A stretch of 39,133 bases of DNA from positions 1 through 39,133 of the forward strand of contig FIZK01000001.1 of NCBI GenBank assembly GCA_900018335.1, in the 5' to 3' direction. Positions 7,662 to 16,579 of the stretch are shown here, piece after piece. The notes under the pieces were generated by a model that made no database searches, was not told where the DNA came from, and saw nothing but the letters and a program-made list of their open reading frames with translations. This DNA comes from an uncultured Clostridia bacterium. GTDB taxonomy: Bacteria > Bacillota > Limnochordia > Darwinibacteriales > Darwinibacteriaceae. The position numbers and the translations under genes were made by a program. Position 1 is the stretch's first letter, and every line of letters starts with the position of its first letter.

Positions 7662-8789
7662 CTAGGAGAAAGAGCCTGGGGCACTTGTCTTTGAATGCAG
7701 CAGATGATGCTGATACTGCAGGGGAGTGAGATATACCCGCTTGAGCATTTTGTCATCACCCAGCTTCCAGAAAAGGCCCTTGTCCGGCTTCCCGTTCACC
7801 TCCAAAATCCAGGGCCTCCACTGGCTGTCCAGGAGGAAATCCACCCCCAGCTCGCCCAGGCCCGGTATTCCCCTCTCCAAACCCTCTGCCACGAGCTGAC
7901 CCAGGTTGTGCAGCTGGTCCAGGACCTCCCTGGAAACCACCTCCCGCGCCGGCACAACCGCGCGGTAACCGTTGGTGAGCAGGCTCCTGGCCGGGGCGAC
8001 CCGGCTCAATTCACCGCTGACCTCCCATCTCCCCTCCCCGTTTTTCTGCAGCACGATGCGCACATCGAACTTGACGCCGCCCCGCTCCAGACTCTCGATG
8101 TATTCCTGAACCAAGTAGACACCTACGGGAACAGCCTGTGCAAGCAGGGGCAGGTATAGGGCTTCTCCCCAGAGGGGTAAGGAAAAGACCTGGGACGTTA
8201 CGACCACAAGTTCCGGGCCCGCCAGCGTCACTTTGAACACTCCCGCTCCGCCGTGTCCCCGCCTTGGTTTGAGGATCACAGCTGTGTGCTCCGTCAAGAG
8301 TCGCGGCAGTTCCTCTGGAGCGAAGAGGTAGGTCTTGGGGAGATAATCCACCGCCTCCGTGGCAGTAAGCAGCCCATGGACCTCCCACTTATCGAACTGG
8401 GTGCGTAGGTTGAAGATGCTTTCCTGGCCCACGTATTCGCTGAGCTTAGCTAACACCGCCCGAGGCTCTGGAAAACAGCGATTGTAGATGGTACGGGGGA
8501 AGGCAAACTCACCCCGGCGCCACACCCCCCTGCGCAGCTGCAGCCCCTTTATGGTTCCCCGCTCCCAATCAATGCCTTGGGGATCAAAAAAGAGGAGTTC
8601 CCGGGGAAGATCCCGCCAATGGTCGCTGTAGTAGGGAATCTCCTGGAGCGCGTTGAGCATGAGCGCCCTGTCGATCCTTCGCACCATAAAAGGCACCCCC
8701 TTCGCTGAAAACGGGAACCGGGCATGATAGCCGTCCCCCGTAAGCGTCATAGTGTAAGAGCAAGAAGGCCAACTTCTCAATTCTCTCAC
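7662..8789 (-). CDS. YheC/YheD-like ATP-grasp protein (spore-coat-associated family)
   Basis: LLFFDPQGIDWERGTIKGLQLRRGVWRRGEFAFPRTIYNRC and ATP-grasp part VILKPRRGHGGAGVFKV, YLVQEYIESLERGGVKFDVRIVLQKN, LGELGVDFLLDSQWRPWILEVNGKPDKGLF. ATG 8687 is a plausible alternative start. Confidence 0.82.
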   Translation of the reverse strand: MRELRSWPSCSYTMTLTGDGYHARFPFSAKGVPFMVRRIDRALMLNALQEIPYYSDHWRDLPRELLFFDPQGIDWERGTIKGLQLRRGVWRRGEFAFPRTIYNRCFPEPRAVLAKLSEYVGQESIFNLRTQFDKWEVHGLLTATEAVDYLPKTYLFAPEELPRLLTEHTAVILKPRRGHGGAGVFKVTLAGPELVVVTSQVFSLPLWGEALYLPLLAQAVPVGVYLVQEYIESLERGGVKFDVRIVLQKNGEGRWEVSGELSRVAPARSLLTNGYRAVVPAREVVSREVLDQLHNLGQLVAEGLERGIPGLGELGVDFLLDSQWRPWILEVNGKPDKGLFWKLGDDKMLKRVYLTPLQYQHHLLHSKTSAPGSFS

Positions 8790-8806
8790 CGAGGGGGTGC
8801 TCTTTC

Positions 8807-8887
8807 GTGAACGACAATCAGGAGACCTTCATCGTCTTCGTAGCCTTGATCCTCATCGTGGTTCTGGCCGTGATCCTCTTGGCCTAG
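8807..8887 (+). CDS. Single-TM microprotein, 26 aa
   Basis: GTG start with GAGGGGG upstream; (M)NDNQETFIVFVALILIVVLAVILLA*. Not in the ORF track; same layout as the 7253 microprotein relative to its downstream partner. Confidence 0.5.
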   Translation: MNDNQETFIVFVALILIVVLAVILLA

Positions 8888-8896
8888 CTTTTTGCT

Positions 8897-8920
8897 GAGG
8901 ATGGGGGAAACCCCATCCTC
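8897..8920 (+). other. Strong GAAA-tetraloop hairpin between the microprotein gene and the 8999 gene
   Basis: GAGGATGGGG-GAAA-CCCCATCCTC perfect 10-bp stem, no U-run after it. Confidence 0.6.
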
Positions 8921-8998
8921 CTCACCCTGCTATATGTATATGACCCATGGCCAGAAAACGGTAACCTTTAGTTCCCCAAAAAGGAGGCGGAGCGTGAA

Positions 8999-9277
8999 AT
9001 GACGAGTGAAGAGAGGACAGAATCACCCAGCGCTTTGGAGGCAGTCATGCAAATCTGCGCCTTTGTCCTCACCAGTTACCCCTTGGTCGCGCCTCTGCTC
9101 AGCCAGCTGAGGGAAGAGCTGCGGGAGTCCTTTGAGCAGGTAGTAGAAGCTCTGCCGCGCCTAAGTCAAGCCCTAAGTGAAATCGAAGTAGACAGAGAGG
9201 TGACTGAGCGGCTCGCTAACCAGCTCTTGGAGGCCGTTCCCGAGCTGGAACGCTTCTTTCAAAGGCTGCGGCGCTGA
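8999..9277 (+). CDS. Small helical protein, paralogue of the 7359-7643 product
   Basis: AAGGAGG upstream; ...VLTSYPLVAPLLSQLREELRESFEQVVEALPRLSQALSEIEVDREVTERLANQLLEAVPELERFFQRLRR. Confidence 0.7.
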   Translation: MTSEERTESPSALEAVMQICAFVLTSYPLVAPLLSQLREELRESFEQVVEALPRLSQALSEIEVDREVTERLANQLLEAVPELERFFQRLRR

Positions 9278-9290
9278 GGAAAAGAACCCT

Positions 9291-9330
9291 AAAGGCTGGG
9301 AGGTGAGCACATCACTACCCAGCTTTTAAG
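9291..9330. terminator. Hairpin between convergent genes
   Basis: AAAGGCTGGG ... CCCAGCTTTT, 10-bp stem with one G-T. Confidence 0.6.
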
Positions 9331-10897
9331 GTGCCGCCGCCCAGGGCGTGGACGCCTTGGCTCCTGGGATGAAGAGGATGTACTGGAAATAGTCGGTGGT
9401 TACTCCCTGGGTAGGCTCAACTACGCTGAGCTTCCATTCCAGAACCTGGTCAAAGGGCGAGCCAGCGCCATCGAGCTTAACCAGCAGCGGTTCCCCTGCT
9501 GCCAGCTCAGCGAGGAGATAGGCTCGCCAGGCATAATTGCCAAAGTGGCGGGGGCGATTGGTTTCCCTCTCCAAGTAGTAGCTGTCGTGATAGACCAAGA
9601 CCATGCTGAAAACACGGCCTGAAAACTCATCAGTCTGATCTATGGCAGTGGCTAACCAGGTTACTCCCATCTGCTCTTTCTGGAAGACATGGTTGAGGCC
9701 CCATTGGCCGAAGAACTTTTCCCCACTGCCGTTTACCGCCTGTTTCATGAAGTTCTCGTACATGGCCCGGTCTCTCTGGGCATTCCACTCCTGGGAGTCC
9801 CCCAGCGTCGTCAGCTGGAACGAGGCCAGGAGACTAGTGAGAACCAGTTCGAACTCGTTCACCAGTTCACCTAGTTCCGCCTGGACCACCTCCCTTTCCA
9901 GCTCCTGGAGGAGTCCAGACACAAAAGGCACTACTTCCGTGTTGGCAACACGGAGCTCGCCGCGCAGCACCGCCCCGATCTGGGCCAGCTTAGTTTGGGA
10001 CAAGCTGCTGCTTGCCACTTTATCCAGCAAGTACTGCAAATAGCGTAAAGCCAAAATGGAGTGATGCTCCACGTCAAGGCCGATCAACCTGAACTTTTTC
10101 TCCTGAGGCAGAGACTGCCACAGGGCCCGCATCCTTTGCCAGTGGGCGTAGTTGTCCTGCGTACAAAAGTATGTCCCTTGGACCGAGGAAAAGACGAGCT
10201 GGAGTAGGGCTTCGTCCCCTGTCTGCACATACTCGCGCAAAAACCCCACTACGCTAGGGGGAAGCTCCAAGAGCAGACTGCCCACACCGCCCTCACGCAC
10301 AAAAAACTCTACCAGCGCCGATTCTAGCTGCTGATTGAAGGCTGAGCCGTGGCTCTCCCCCACAAGGAAAACTCGGTACTGGTCCAGCTCGGCCCCGAGG
10401 CGGTCGGTGAGATCAGCCCAGCTCTTAACCGGCCAGCTCCAGGCGGCAAGATAATCCCGTACAGCACTTTTGTCCTCCATCTCCATGGGTTCGCACTGGA
10501 ATTTGAGGGAGGCCCGGGCCACCGGGATCAACTCGGGGTATTCGGTTACCACTTCCAGCACCCTGCGCCCCCTTATACTCACCTCGTCTGGGGTGTGGAG
10601 GTCTAGATAGAGATCATATAGGGCTTGGGCCTCTGCTTCTGTTTCCAAGACAGCCAGCTTAACCCAGATTGTGCCGGGAGGCCCGCCCAAGAAGTAATCC
10701 CTCAACCACACCGCGTTCACGCCCCAGCGCTCGGAGAACGCATTTAGATCACGGACGGGAGCCCAGTACTCCCAGATTACCTCCCAGTCTTCCGGTAGAG
10801 AAGAAAGGTCTAAAAGGGTACCTTCGCCTTCCCAAGCAGCCGCCAAGCCCGAGGGCAGCAAGCAGACCAAGAGCAACAAAGGCGCAAGCCGTTTCAT
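9326..10897 (-). CDS. Secreted erythromycin-esterase/ChaN-like superfamily protein
   Basis: Signal peptide MKRLAPLLLLVCLLPSGLAAA; FLVGESHGSAFNQQLESALVEFFVREGGVGSLLLELPPSVVGFLREYVQTGD, RLIGLDVEHHS resemble Ere/ChaN/TIKI-fold motifs. Start placed at the internal Met (track 10915). Confidence 0.6.
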   Translation of the reverse strand: MKRLAPLLLLVCLLPSGLAAAWEGEGTLLDLSSLPEDWEVIWEYWAPVRDLNAFSERWGVNAVWLRDYFLGGPPGTIWVKLAVLETEAEAQALYDLYLDLHTPDEVSIRGRRVLEVVTEYPELIPVARASLKFQCEPMEMEDKSAVRDYLAAWSWPVKSWADLTDRLGAELDQYRVFLVGESHGSAFNQQLESALVEFFVREGGVGSLLLELPPSVVGFLREYVQTGDEALLQLVFSSVQGTYFCTQDNYAHWQRMRALWQSLPQEKKFRLIGLDVEHHSILALRYLQYLLDKVASSSLSQTKLAQIGAVLRGELRVANTEVVPFVSGLLQELEREVVQAELGELVNEFELVLTSLLASFQLTTLGDSQEWNAQRDRAMYENFMKQAVNGSGEKFFGQWGLNHVFQKEQMGVTWLATAIDQTDEFSGRVFSMVLVYHDSYYLERETNRPRHFGNYAWRAYLLAELAAGEPLLVKLDGAGSPFDQVLEWKLSVVEPTQGVTTDYFQYILFIPGAKASTPWAAAP

Positions 10898-10954
10898 ATC
10901 CATCCCCTCTGCCAATTACTGCTAGTTCAATTATAACCCCTTCTCAGCCCCCGG

Positions 10955-11434
10955 TCAACTTAGCCCTTCCCCGGCCCGCGGCTCCAGCCTGCGCAAAATG
11001 ACCGCTAAGACCACCCCCCAGAGAACAGCTCCCAACAGGGTGCTGATTACGCTATCTGCTGGTGTCTCCGCCAAATTAGGGACCTTAAACAGCACCACGA
11101 TGAATTCCTCAGCAAAACTGAGAATCACGCTGAAGATCACAGCCTTGCCCACCACACCCCTACTGCCTATGTGTGGCACCAGGAAGGCAAACAGAATCCC
11201 CCGAAAGCCGGAATAGACGAGTTGCATAAAAAGGGCCAGCGCCACCTGGAGCGCCGTTTTCGGCATGCTGCCAAAGACAAGCATACCCGCCCAGTCCAGC
11301 AGCCGCCGGTCGGTCAACTTGAGGTTGTAGTAGGAAAACAAGCTCCACGCATTAAGGGGGATGGCTGCCGCGGTGCCCGCGATGAATCCTCGGTAAAACC
11401 TGTCCAAACTCTCTCCCGCCTTTCCTTTGAGCAT
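10955..11434 (-). CDS. Hypothetical integral membrane protein
   Basis: 159 aa with several hydrophobic segments; no recognised family. Confidence 0.6.
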   Translation of the reverse strand: MLKGKAGESLDRFYRGFIAGTAAAIPLNAWSLFSYYNLKLTDRRLLDWAGMLVFGSMPKTALQVALALFMQLVYSGFRGILFAFLVPHIGSRGVVGKAVIFSVILSFAEEFIVVLFKVPNLAETPADSVISTLLGAVLWGVVLAVILRRLEPRAGEGLS

Positions 11435-11527
11435 AGGTTATCCAGGAGCCGGGAGAACATTCTGCCGCAGGAGATGATTGACACGCAAACGCCCGTTCGG
11501 CTATGATGGAAGCAGAAAGAAGGGTAG

Positions 11528-13843
11528 GTGTGGGCATTGAGCGTCGAGGCAACCCTCAAGAAACTTGAAAGCAACCCCCGTTTCATGGCTAATATCACCT
11601 TTCGGCACACCATTGAGGCTCAGGAAGGCGTTTTTGAGCCTATCCCAGAGTTTGTCCATCCGGAGTTAAGGGCTCTCCTGCTGAGCAGGGGCATTGTGCA
11701 GCTCTACTCACATCAGGCCGCGGCCTTGAAGGCTGTTCAGAGCGGGGAGGATCTGGTGGTGGTCACCCCCACAGCCTCAGGCAAGACCCTCTGCTACAAC
11801 CTGCCTGTGCTGCAAACCCTTCTGGAGGATGAAGAGGCCAGAGCTCTCTACCTCTTCCCCACCAAAGCCCTGGCCCAGGATCAAGTGGCGGAGCTCATGG
11901 CCTGGAGCGACGAGCTGGGCGGCAGAGTAAAAACCTATACATACGATGGGGATACGCCCGGCGATGCCCGTATCGCCATTCGCGCCGCGGGCAGCATCGT
12001 GGTCACCAACCCAGATATGCTGCACTCCGGCATCCTGCCCCACCACACGAAATGGATGCGGCTGTTTGAAAACCTGAAATACGTGGTCATTGACGAGCTG
12101 CACATCTACCGCGGTGTTTTTGGTTCCCATGTGGCCAATGTGCTCAGAAGACTGGACCGCATCTGCCGTTTCTACGGCGCTGATCCGCTGTACATCTGCA
12201 CCTCCGCCACCATCGCCAATCCCAAAGAGCACGGCGAAACGCTGCTGGGTCGGCCTGTGACCGTTATCGACCAGAACGGTGCACCCAGAGGACGCAAGGA
12301 CATCTTCTTCTACAACCCGCCGGTGGTCAATAAGCCCCTGGGCATTAGGCGCAGTTCTCTTTTGGAAGCTGAGTCTATCGCCCGGGAGTTCATCTCCCAA
12401 AAAATCCCCACCATTGTCTTTGCTAGAAGTAGGCTGGATACGGAAGTGCTAGTTACTTACCTGCGCAAAGCCTTCCACAAGCTGGGGGAACCGCAGGAGA
12501 CCATCCGGGCTTACCGGGGAGGGTACTTGCCCAAACAGCGCCGGCAGATCGAGCGGGATCTGCGGGACGGTAAAGTGCTGGGCGTGGTGAGCACCAACGC
12601 CCTGGAGCTGGGCATTGACATAGGCACCCTGCAGGCCGCGGTCCTCACCGGTTACCCGGGCACCATCGCCAGCACCTGGCAGCAGTTGGGTCGGGCCGGG
12701 CGCAGCCACGAGCCTTCCCTAGCAGTGCTGGTGGCCACCTCCAGCCCCCTCAACCAGTTCATGATTCAAAACCCCGCTTACTTCATGGAACGGGGTGTGG
12801 AATATGCGCGGATCAATCCCAATAACCTGTTCATTTTGGTCTCCCATCTCAAATGCGCTGCCTTTGAACTTCCCTTCCGGGAAGGAGAGAAGTTCGGCGA
12901 GTTGGATCCCACGGAGATTCTGGATTACCTAGTGGAGGCCATGATCCTGCGCAAAGTGGAAGGCCGCTGGTACTGGATGAGCGAGAACTACCCAGCAGCC
13001 CACATCTCCCTGCGCAGCGCTTCCACGGAGAACTTCGCCATTATCGACACTACTGAGGGCAGAACGCAAGTCATCGGAGAAGTGGACCGCTTCAGCGCCC
13101 CCATGTTGATCCATGAAGGCGCCATCTACATCCACGAAAGCAGGACCTACCACATCGATCACCTGGATTGGGAAGGGCAAAAAGCCTACGCGCGGGAAGT
13201 GGAAACGGACTACTACACCGATGCCAACTTGGATGTCGAGCTGAAAGTACTGGACGTCTCCGCCAAGGAGGAACTGGCCCACGTGCGGCGCAGCTGGGGA
13301 GAGGTCATGGTTACCGCCAAGACCCACATGTACAAGAAGATTAAGTTCTACACCCACGAAAACATAGGTTGGGGCCAGATTTCCCTGCCTGAACAAGAGA
13401 TGCACACCACAGCCTACTGGTTCAGCGTGCCCAAGGATTTTGCGGGCAACCTGGATCAAGGAGCTCTGCAGAGTGCACTTCTAGGCGCCTCGCATCTTTT
13501 AGGCAATATCGCTTCCCTGGAGCTGATGTGCGAGCCCAGCGATTTGGGTGTAGCGGCGCAGGTAAAGTCTCCGTTTACGGGCGAACCCACGGTCTTCATC
13601 TATGAAAAGTACCCAGGGGGCGTGGGTTTCAGCGAGCAGCTGTTTGCCGCCCACGGCAGGTTGCTCTGGCGCGCCATGTCCATTATCAAAAGCTGCCCCT
13701 GTGCCTCCGGCTGTCCATCCTGCGTGGGCCCGGCTGAAGAGGTTGGGGTAAACAGTAAAGAACACACTTTATGGCTCTTGAAGGGGGCATTGGGCAATGG
13801 ACCTGACCAGCAGGCTGCGCCAGCTTCTGCCCCAGGCAAGTAG
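11528..13843 (+). CDS. mrfA: DEAD/DEAH-box helicase, MrfA (YprA)-like with C-terminal DUF1998 Cys cluster
   Basis: Walker A VTPTASGKTLCYNLPVL, DELHIYRGVFGSHVANVLRRL, GRAGRS, C-terminal CPCASGCPSCVGP; adjacent to a YprB-like gene. Confidence 0.9.
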   Translation: MWALSVEATLKKLESNPRFMANITFRHTIEAQEGVFEPIPEFVHPELRALLLSRGIVQLYSHQAAALKAVQSGEDLVVVTPTASGKTLCYNLPVLQTLLEDEEARALYLFPTKALAQDQVAELMAWSDELGGRVKTYTYDGDTPGDARIAIRAAGSIVVTNPDMLHSGILPHHTKWMRLFENLKYVVIDELHIYRGVFGSHVANVLRRLDRICRFYGADPLYICTSATIANPKEHGETLLGRPVTVIDQNGAPRGRKDIFFYNPPVVNKPLGIRRSSLLEAESIAREFISQKIPTIVFARSRLDTEVLVTYLRKAFHKLGEPQETIRAYRGGYLPKQRRQIERDLRDGKVLGVVSTNALELGIDIGTLQAAVLTGYPGTIASTWQQLGRAGRSHEPSLAVLVATSSPLNQFMIQNPAYFMERGVEYARINPNNLFILVSHLKCAAFELPFREGEKFGELDPTEILDYLVEAMILRKVEGRWYWMSENYPAAHISLRSASTENFAIIDTTEGRTQVIGEVDRFSAPMLIHEGAIYIHESRTYHIDHLDWEGQKAYAREVETDYYTDANLDVELKVLDVSAKEELAHVRRSWGEVMVTAKTHMYKKIKFYTHENIGWGQISLPEQEMHTTAYWFSVPKDFAGNLDQGALQSALLGASHLLGNIASLELMCEPSDLGVAAQVKSPFTGEPTVFIYEKYPGGVGFSEQLFAAHGRLLWRAMSIIKSCPCASGCPSCVGPAEEVGVNSKEHTLWLLKGALGNGPDQQAAPASAPGK

Positions 13844-15011
13844 TGCCGTACCCGCCCCCAAAAAGTCAGTGGATCTCGACCCCCTTCTAGGCGGTACGGA
13901 GGTGGAAACGCCCCTAGGGCCCTGTTATCTAGTGACTAAGCAACTTCCTCTAGCACACCGCCACGGCAACTGGCCGCTCTCGGAAGTGTACAAAAGTGCG
14001 TACACCCATCTGGCCAGGTTCGCGCCGGGTGGGGGGGATCGCCTCAATTTGGAAAGAGCCCTGTTTCTCGATACAGAAACCACAGGCCTGGCTGGCGGCA
14101 CAGGAACCTACGCCTTCTTAGTGGGTTTGGGGTATTTTACCCCTGACAGCTTCGTGGTCAAGCAGGTACTCATGCGGGATTACAACGAAGAGCTGGCCCT
14201 GCTCCATGTGGTGGATCAGGAACTGGGAGCGAAAGACGCCGTTATCTCCTTCAACGGACGGACATTCGACCTGCCCCTGCTCCAGACCAGGTTCGCCCTG
14301 GCCCGTCTGGGTTTCCAAGGTGCCAGCGGCAAGGTCCACTACGATCTGCTGCCCATGTCCCGCAGGTTGTGGAAGTACAAGCTTTCCAGCTGCAGCCTCA
14401 ACAGCCTGGAAGAACACCTGCTGGGTGTACAAAGGAGCGGCGATATCCCCGGCTACGAGATACCCCAGCGCTACTTTGACTTCCTGCACACAGGCCAGGG
14501 ACGCCTGCTTCAAGACATTGTGGAGCACAACTTTTTAGACATCGTGTCCATGGCATCGCTGCTCTTTAGGATCCAGACAGTGCTGGAACTGGAGCCTAGT
14601 CAGTGCCACTGCCCCTATGAAGCGGAAGCCCTGGCCAGGTTGGCCCTGCAGAACCGAGCCCCCTCCTTGGCCTTAGACTACCTGCATAGAGCTTCTGAGT
14701 TAGCTCGCGAAGATGAGCTTTACCTGCGCATCCTCAGGCAGCAGGCCGCGCTGCTGAAACGGACTGGCCAACACGGAAAGGCGGCGGTACTCTGGAAGGA
14801 GATCCTCTCCCTCTCTGCATCTGACCTTAGCAGTGCGGAAGAGCTGGCCAAGTACTACGAACACAGGGCCAAGGATCTACAGGCGGCCAGGCAGATCACC
14901 AAACGGGCCCTGGCCCTCGCCTGGGCGGAGAGATCGCCCCTGGTCCCCGCCTTAGAACACCGCCTGAACAGAATCGAAGGCAAACTCCGCCGGCAGGCGG
15001 CGGAGTTCTGA
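13797..15011 (+). CDS. mrfB: Ribonuclease H-like exonuclease, MrfB (YprB)-like
   Basis: FLDTETTGLAGGTGTYAFLVGLGYF (DEDD-type), VISFNGRTFDLPLLQTRF, YDLLPMSRRLWK, HNFLDIVSMASLL; overlaps the helicase gene by 47 nt. Confidence 0.9.
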   Translation: MDLTSRLRQLLPQASSAVPAPKKSVDLDPLLGGTEVETPLGPCYLVTKQLPLAHRHGNWPLSEVYKSAYTHLARFAPGGGDRLNLERALFLDTETTGLAGGTGTYAFLVGLGYFTPDSFVVKQVLMRDYNEELALLHVVDQELGAKDAVISFNGRTFDLPLLQTRFALARLGFQGASGKVHYDLLPMSRRLWKYKLSSCSLNSLEEHLLGVQRSGDIPGYEIPQRYFDFLHTGQGRLLQDIVEHNFLDIVSMASLLFRIQTVLELEPSQCHCPYEAEALARLALQNRAPSLALDYLHRASELAREDELYLRILRQQAALLKRTGQHGKAAVLWKEILSLSASDLSSAEELAKYYEHRAKDLQAARQITKRALALAWAERSPLVPALEHRLNRIEGKLRRQAAEF

Positions 15012-15029
15012 AAGATCTAGCTCCAAAAA

Positions 15030-15059
15030 ACTCCCCCTGCGCTGAAGCACAGGGGGAGT
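15030..15059. terminator. Intrinsic terminator after mrfB
   Basis: ACTCCCCCTG-CGCTGAAGCA-CAGGGGGAGT, preceded by AAAAA on + strand (T-run for the - strand). Confidence 0.8.
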
Positions 15060-15088
15060 CGTATTTGATCAGTGCGGATTAATGTGGT

Positions 15089-15610
15089 CTAGTTGCCCAA
15101 GGCATCCTTGGCAGCTGCCAAGAAAGCGGACAAGTAACCGTAGTTGTCAACCAAGGTTGCGCCGGTGACCATGTCCACGAACTCTGCCGGCTCGGCGGAA
15201 TTCAACAGAGCTTCCAGCTCGCTGACGGTCATGCCAGTCACAAACTCTTCCAGTGCACGGAAGTTGTCGGCAATGGTCACGGTAGAACCGGCCCTAGCCA
15301 TGTTAGCGCTGTAGAAATCGCTGTTTACCTTCTTGGAGGCCAGCCACTGATCGGGGTTAGCAAAAGCGTTGCCAAAATCCTTATCGGAGTTGGGAACCCC
15401 AATGGTGTCAGCCTTGCCCAGCATCTGGTACTCGTCGATGTAGGCGCCTACGATGGTGTCGCCCTGGAGAGCCACTACTGCCACTGCAAAGCACCTGGTT
15501 CCGTGGGCAGCCCAGTCAGCCTTACCCATCTTAAGCTCCGCTGCGAAGCTGGAGCCGGCCAAAGCCAGAACCGACAAGAGTGCGATTAGTACTACAAGAC
15601 TTCTCTTCAT
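15089..15610 (-). CDS. Secreted FMN-binding-domain-like protein with candidate ApbE flavinylation motif
   Basis: Signal peptide MKRSLVVLIALLSVLALAGSSFA; ALQGDTIVGAYIDEYQ; C-terminal VDMVTGATLVDN fits Dxx(S/T)GAT. Start at the internal ATG (track 15655). Confidence 0.6.
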   Translation of the reverse strand: MKRSLVVLIALLSVLALAGSSFAAELKMGKADWAAHGTRCFAVAVVALQGDTIVGAYIDEYQMLGKADTIGVPNSDKDFGNAFANPDQWLASKKVNSDFYSANMARAGSTVTIADNFRALEEFVTGMTVSELEALLNSAEPAEFVDMVTGATLVDNYGYLSAFLAAAKDALGN

Positions 15611-15818
15611 ATTCCTGCCTCTTTCCTTTGTGTATTTGCACTTCATCAAGTGCATTTAATACGTACATGCCTTATTATAGCCGCGCGTTCCCGTGGCGTC
15701 AATAGAGTTTGTGTTCATTTTCCCAAGGTAACTAGACTTTGACACCAAAGTCACAGGCGCATAATAAAGGCGCCTGGCAGGAAAGGGTTCCCAGCAGGCG
15801 GCAGGAATGACCGTTCGG

Positions 15819-16445
15819 CTATTTTAAGATGTAGTTCAACTCCAGCCTCAGCTGATCCGTGCTTTGGTAGTGAATGCCCTTGATGCCAAATTCGCTGGCC
15901 GCAGCCAGATTAGCCAGGGAATCATCGATAAACACGCAATCTTCTGGAATCAGGGCATAGACGGCAAGCAGGGTCTGATAGATCGCGGGTTCAGGTTTGA
16001 GGGTCTGATGCTGATAAGAGATGATCAACCCGTCGAAGAGGTTAAACCACTCATATTTTCCGTACACGTACTCGAAGGCCGCTTTATGGAAATTGGAGAG
16101 GACATAGAGCGGATAGCCTGACTTCTTCAGACTGCGCACCACCTCAACATTGGCGGAAATGGGTTTGAGCATGCTGAACCAGTCGGCAAAGGTCTGGGTG
16201 ATCCCGGAGGCCAGGTCAGGATGCTGCCTAGTCAGCCTCCACACCGCTTCTTCCTGGGTGATCACACCGCGGTCCAGCATGTACCACTCAGGGCTGCAGA
16301 ACACTGCTCTCTGCAGGCGGCCCGCCAGCTCCGCATCGTCAAAGAGGCCGGCCAGGTATTCTCCTGGGTTGAACATCAAGAGTACATTACCTAGATCGAA
16401 GACAACGTTTTGTAGTTTGCGCACACAACCGCCCCTCAGCTGCAA
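15819..16445 (-). CDS. HAD superfamily hydrolase
   Basis: VVFDLGNVLLMFNP, YPLYVLSNFHKAAF, LKPEPAIYQTLL, CVFIDDSLANLAAASEFGIKGIHY. Confidence 0.92.
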   Translation of the reverse strand: MQLRGGCVRKLQNVVFDLGNVLLMFNPGEYLAGLFDDAELAGRLQRAVFCSPEWYMLDRGVITQEEAVWRLTRQHPDLASGITQTFADWFSMLKPISANVEVVRSLKKSGYPLYVLSNFHKAAFEYVYGKYEWFNLFDGLIISYQHQTLKPEPAIYQTLLAVYALIPEDCVFIDDSLANLAAASEFGIKGIHYQSTDQLRLELNYILK

Positions 16446-16579
16446 TATGAATATTTCTGTCTCTTCGCCTCCCTACCCCATAGATCCTGCCCGTAGGTGA
16501 AATTCGCACCAGATCGGCCAAGCGGTGTGAAGGAAAATATGGCTGGAGCTGGAAGTAACAAGTCAATTCTTCGAATGAG

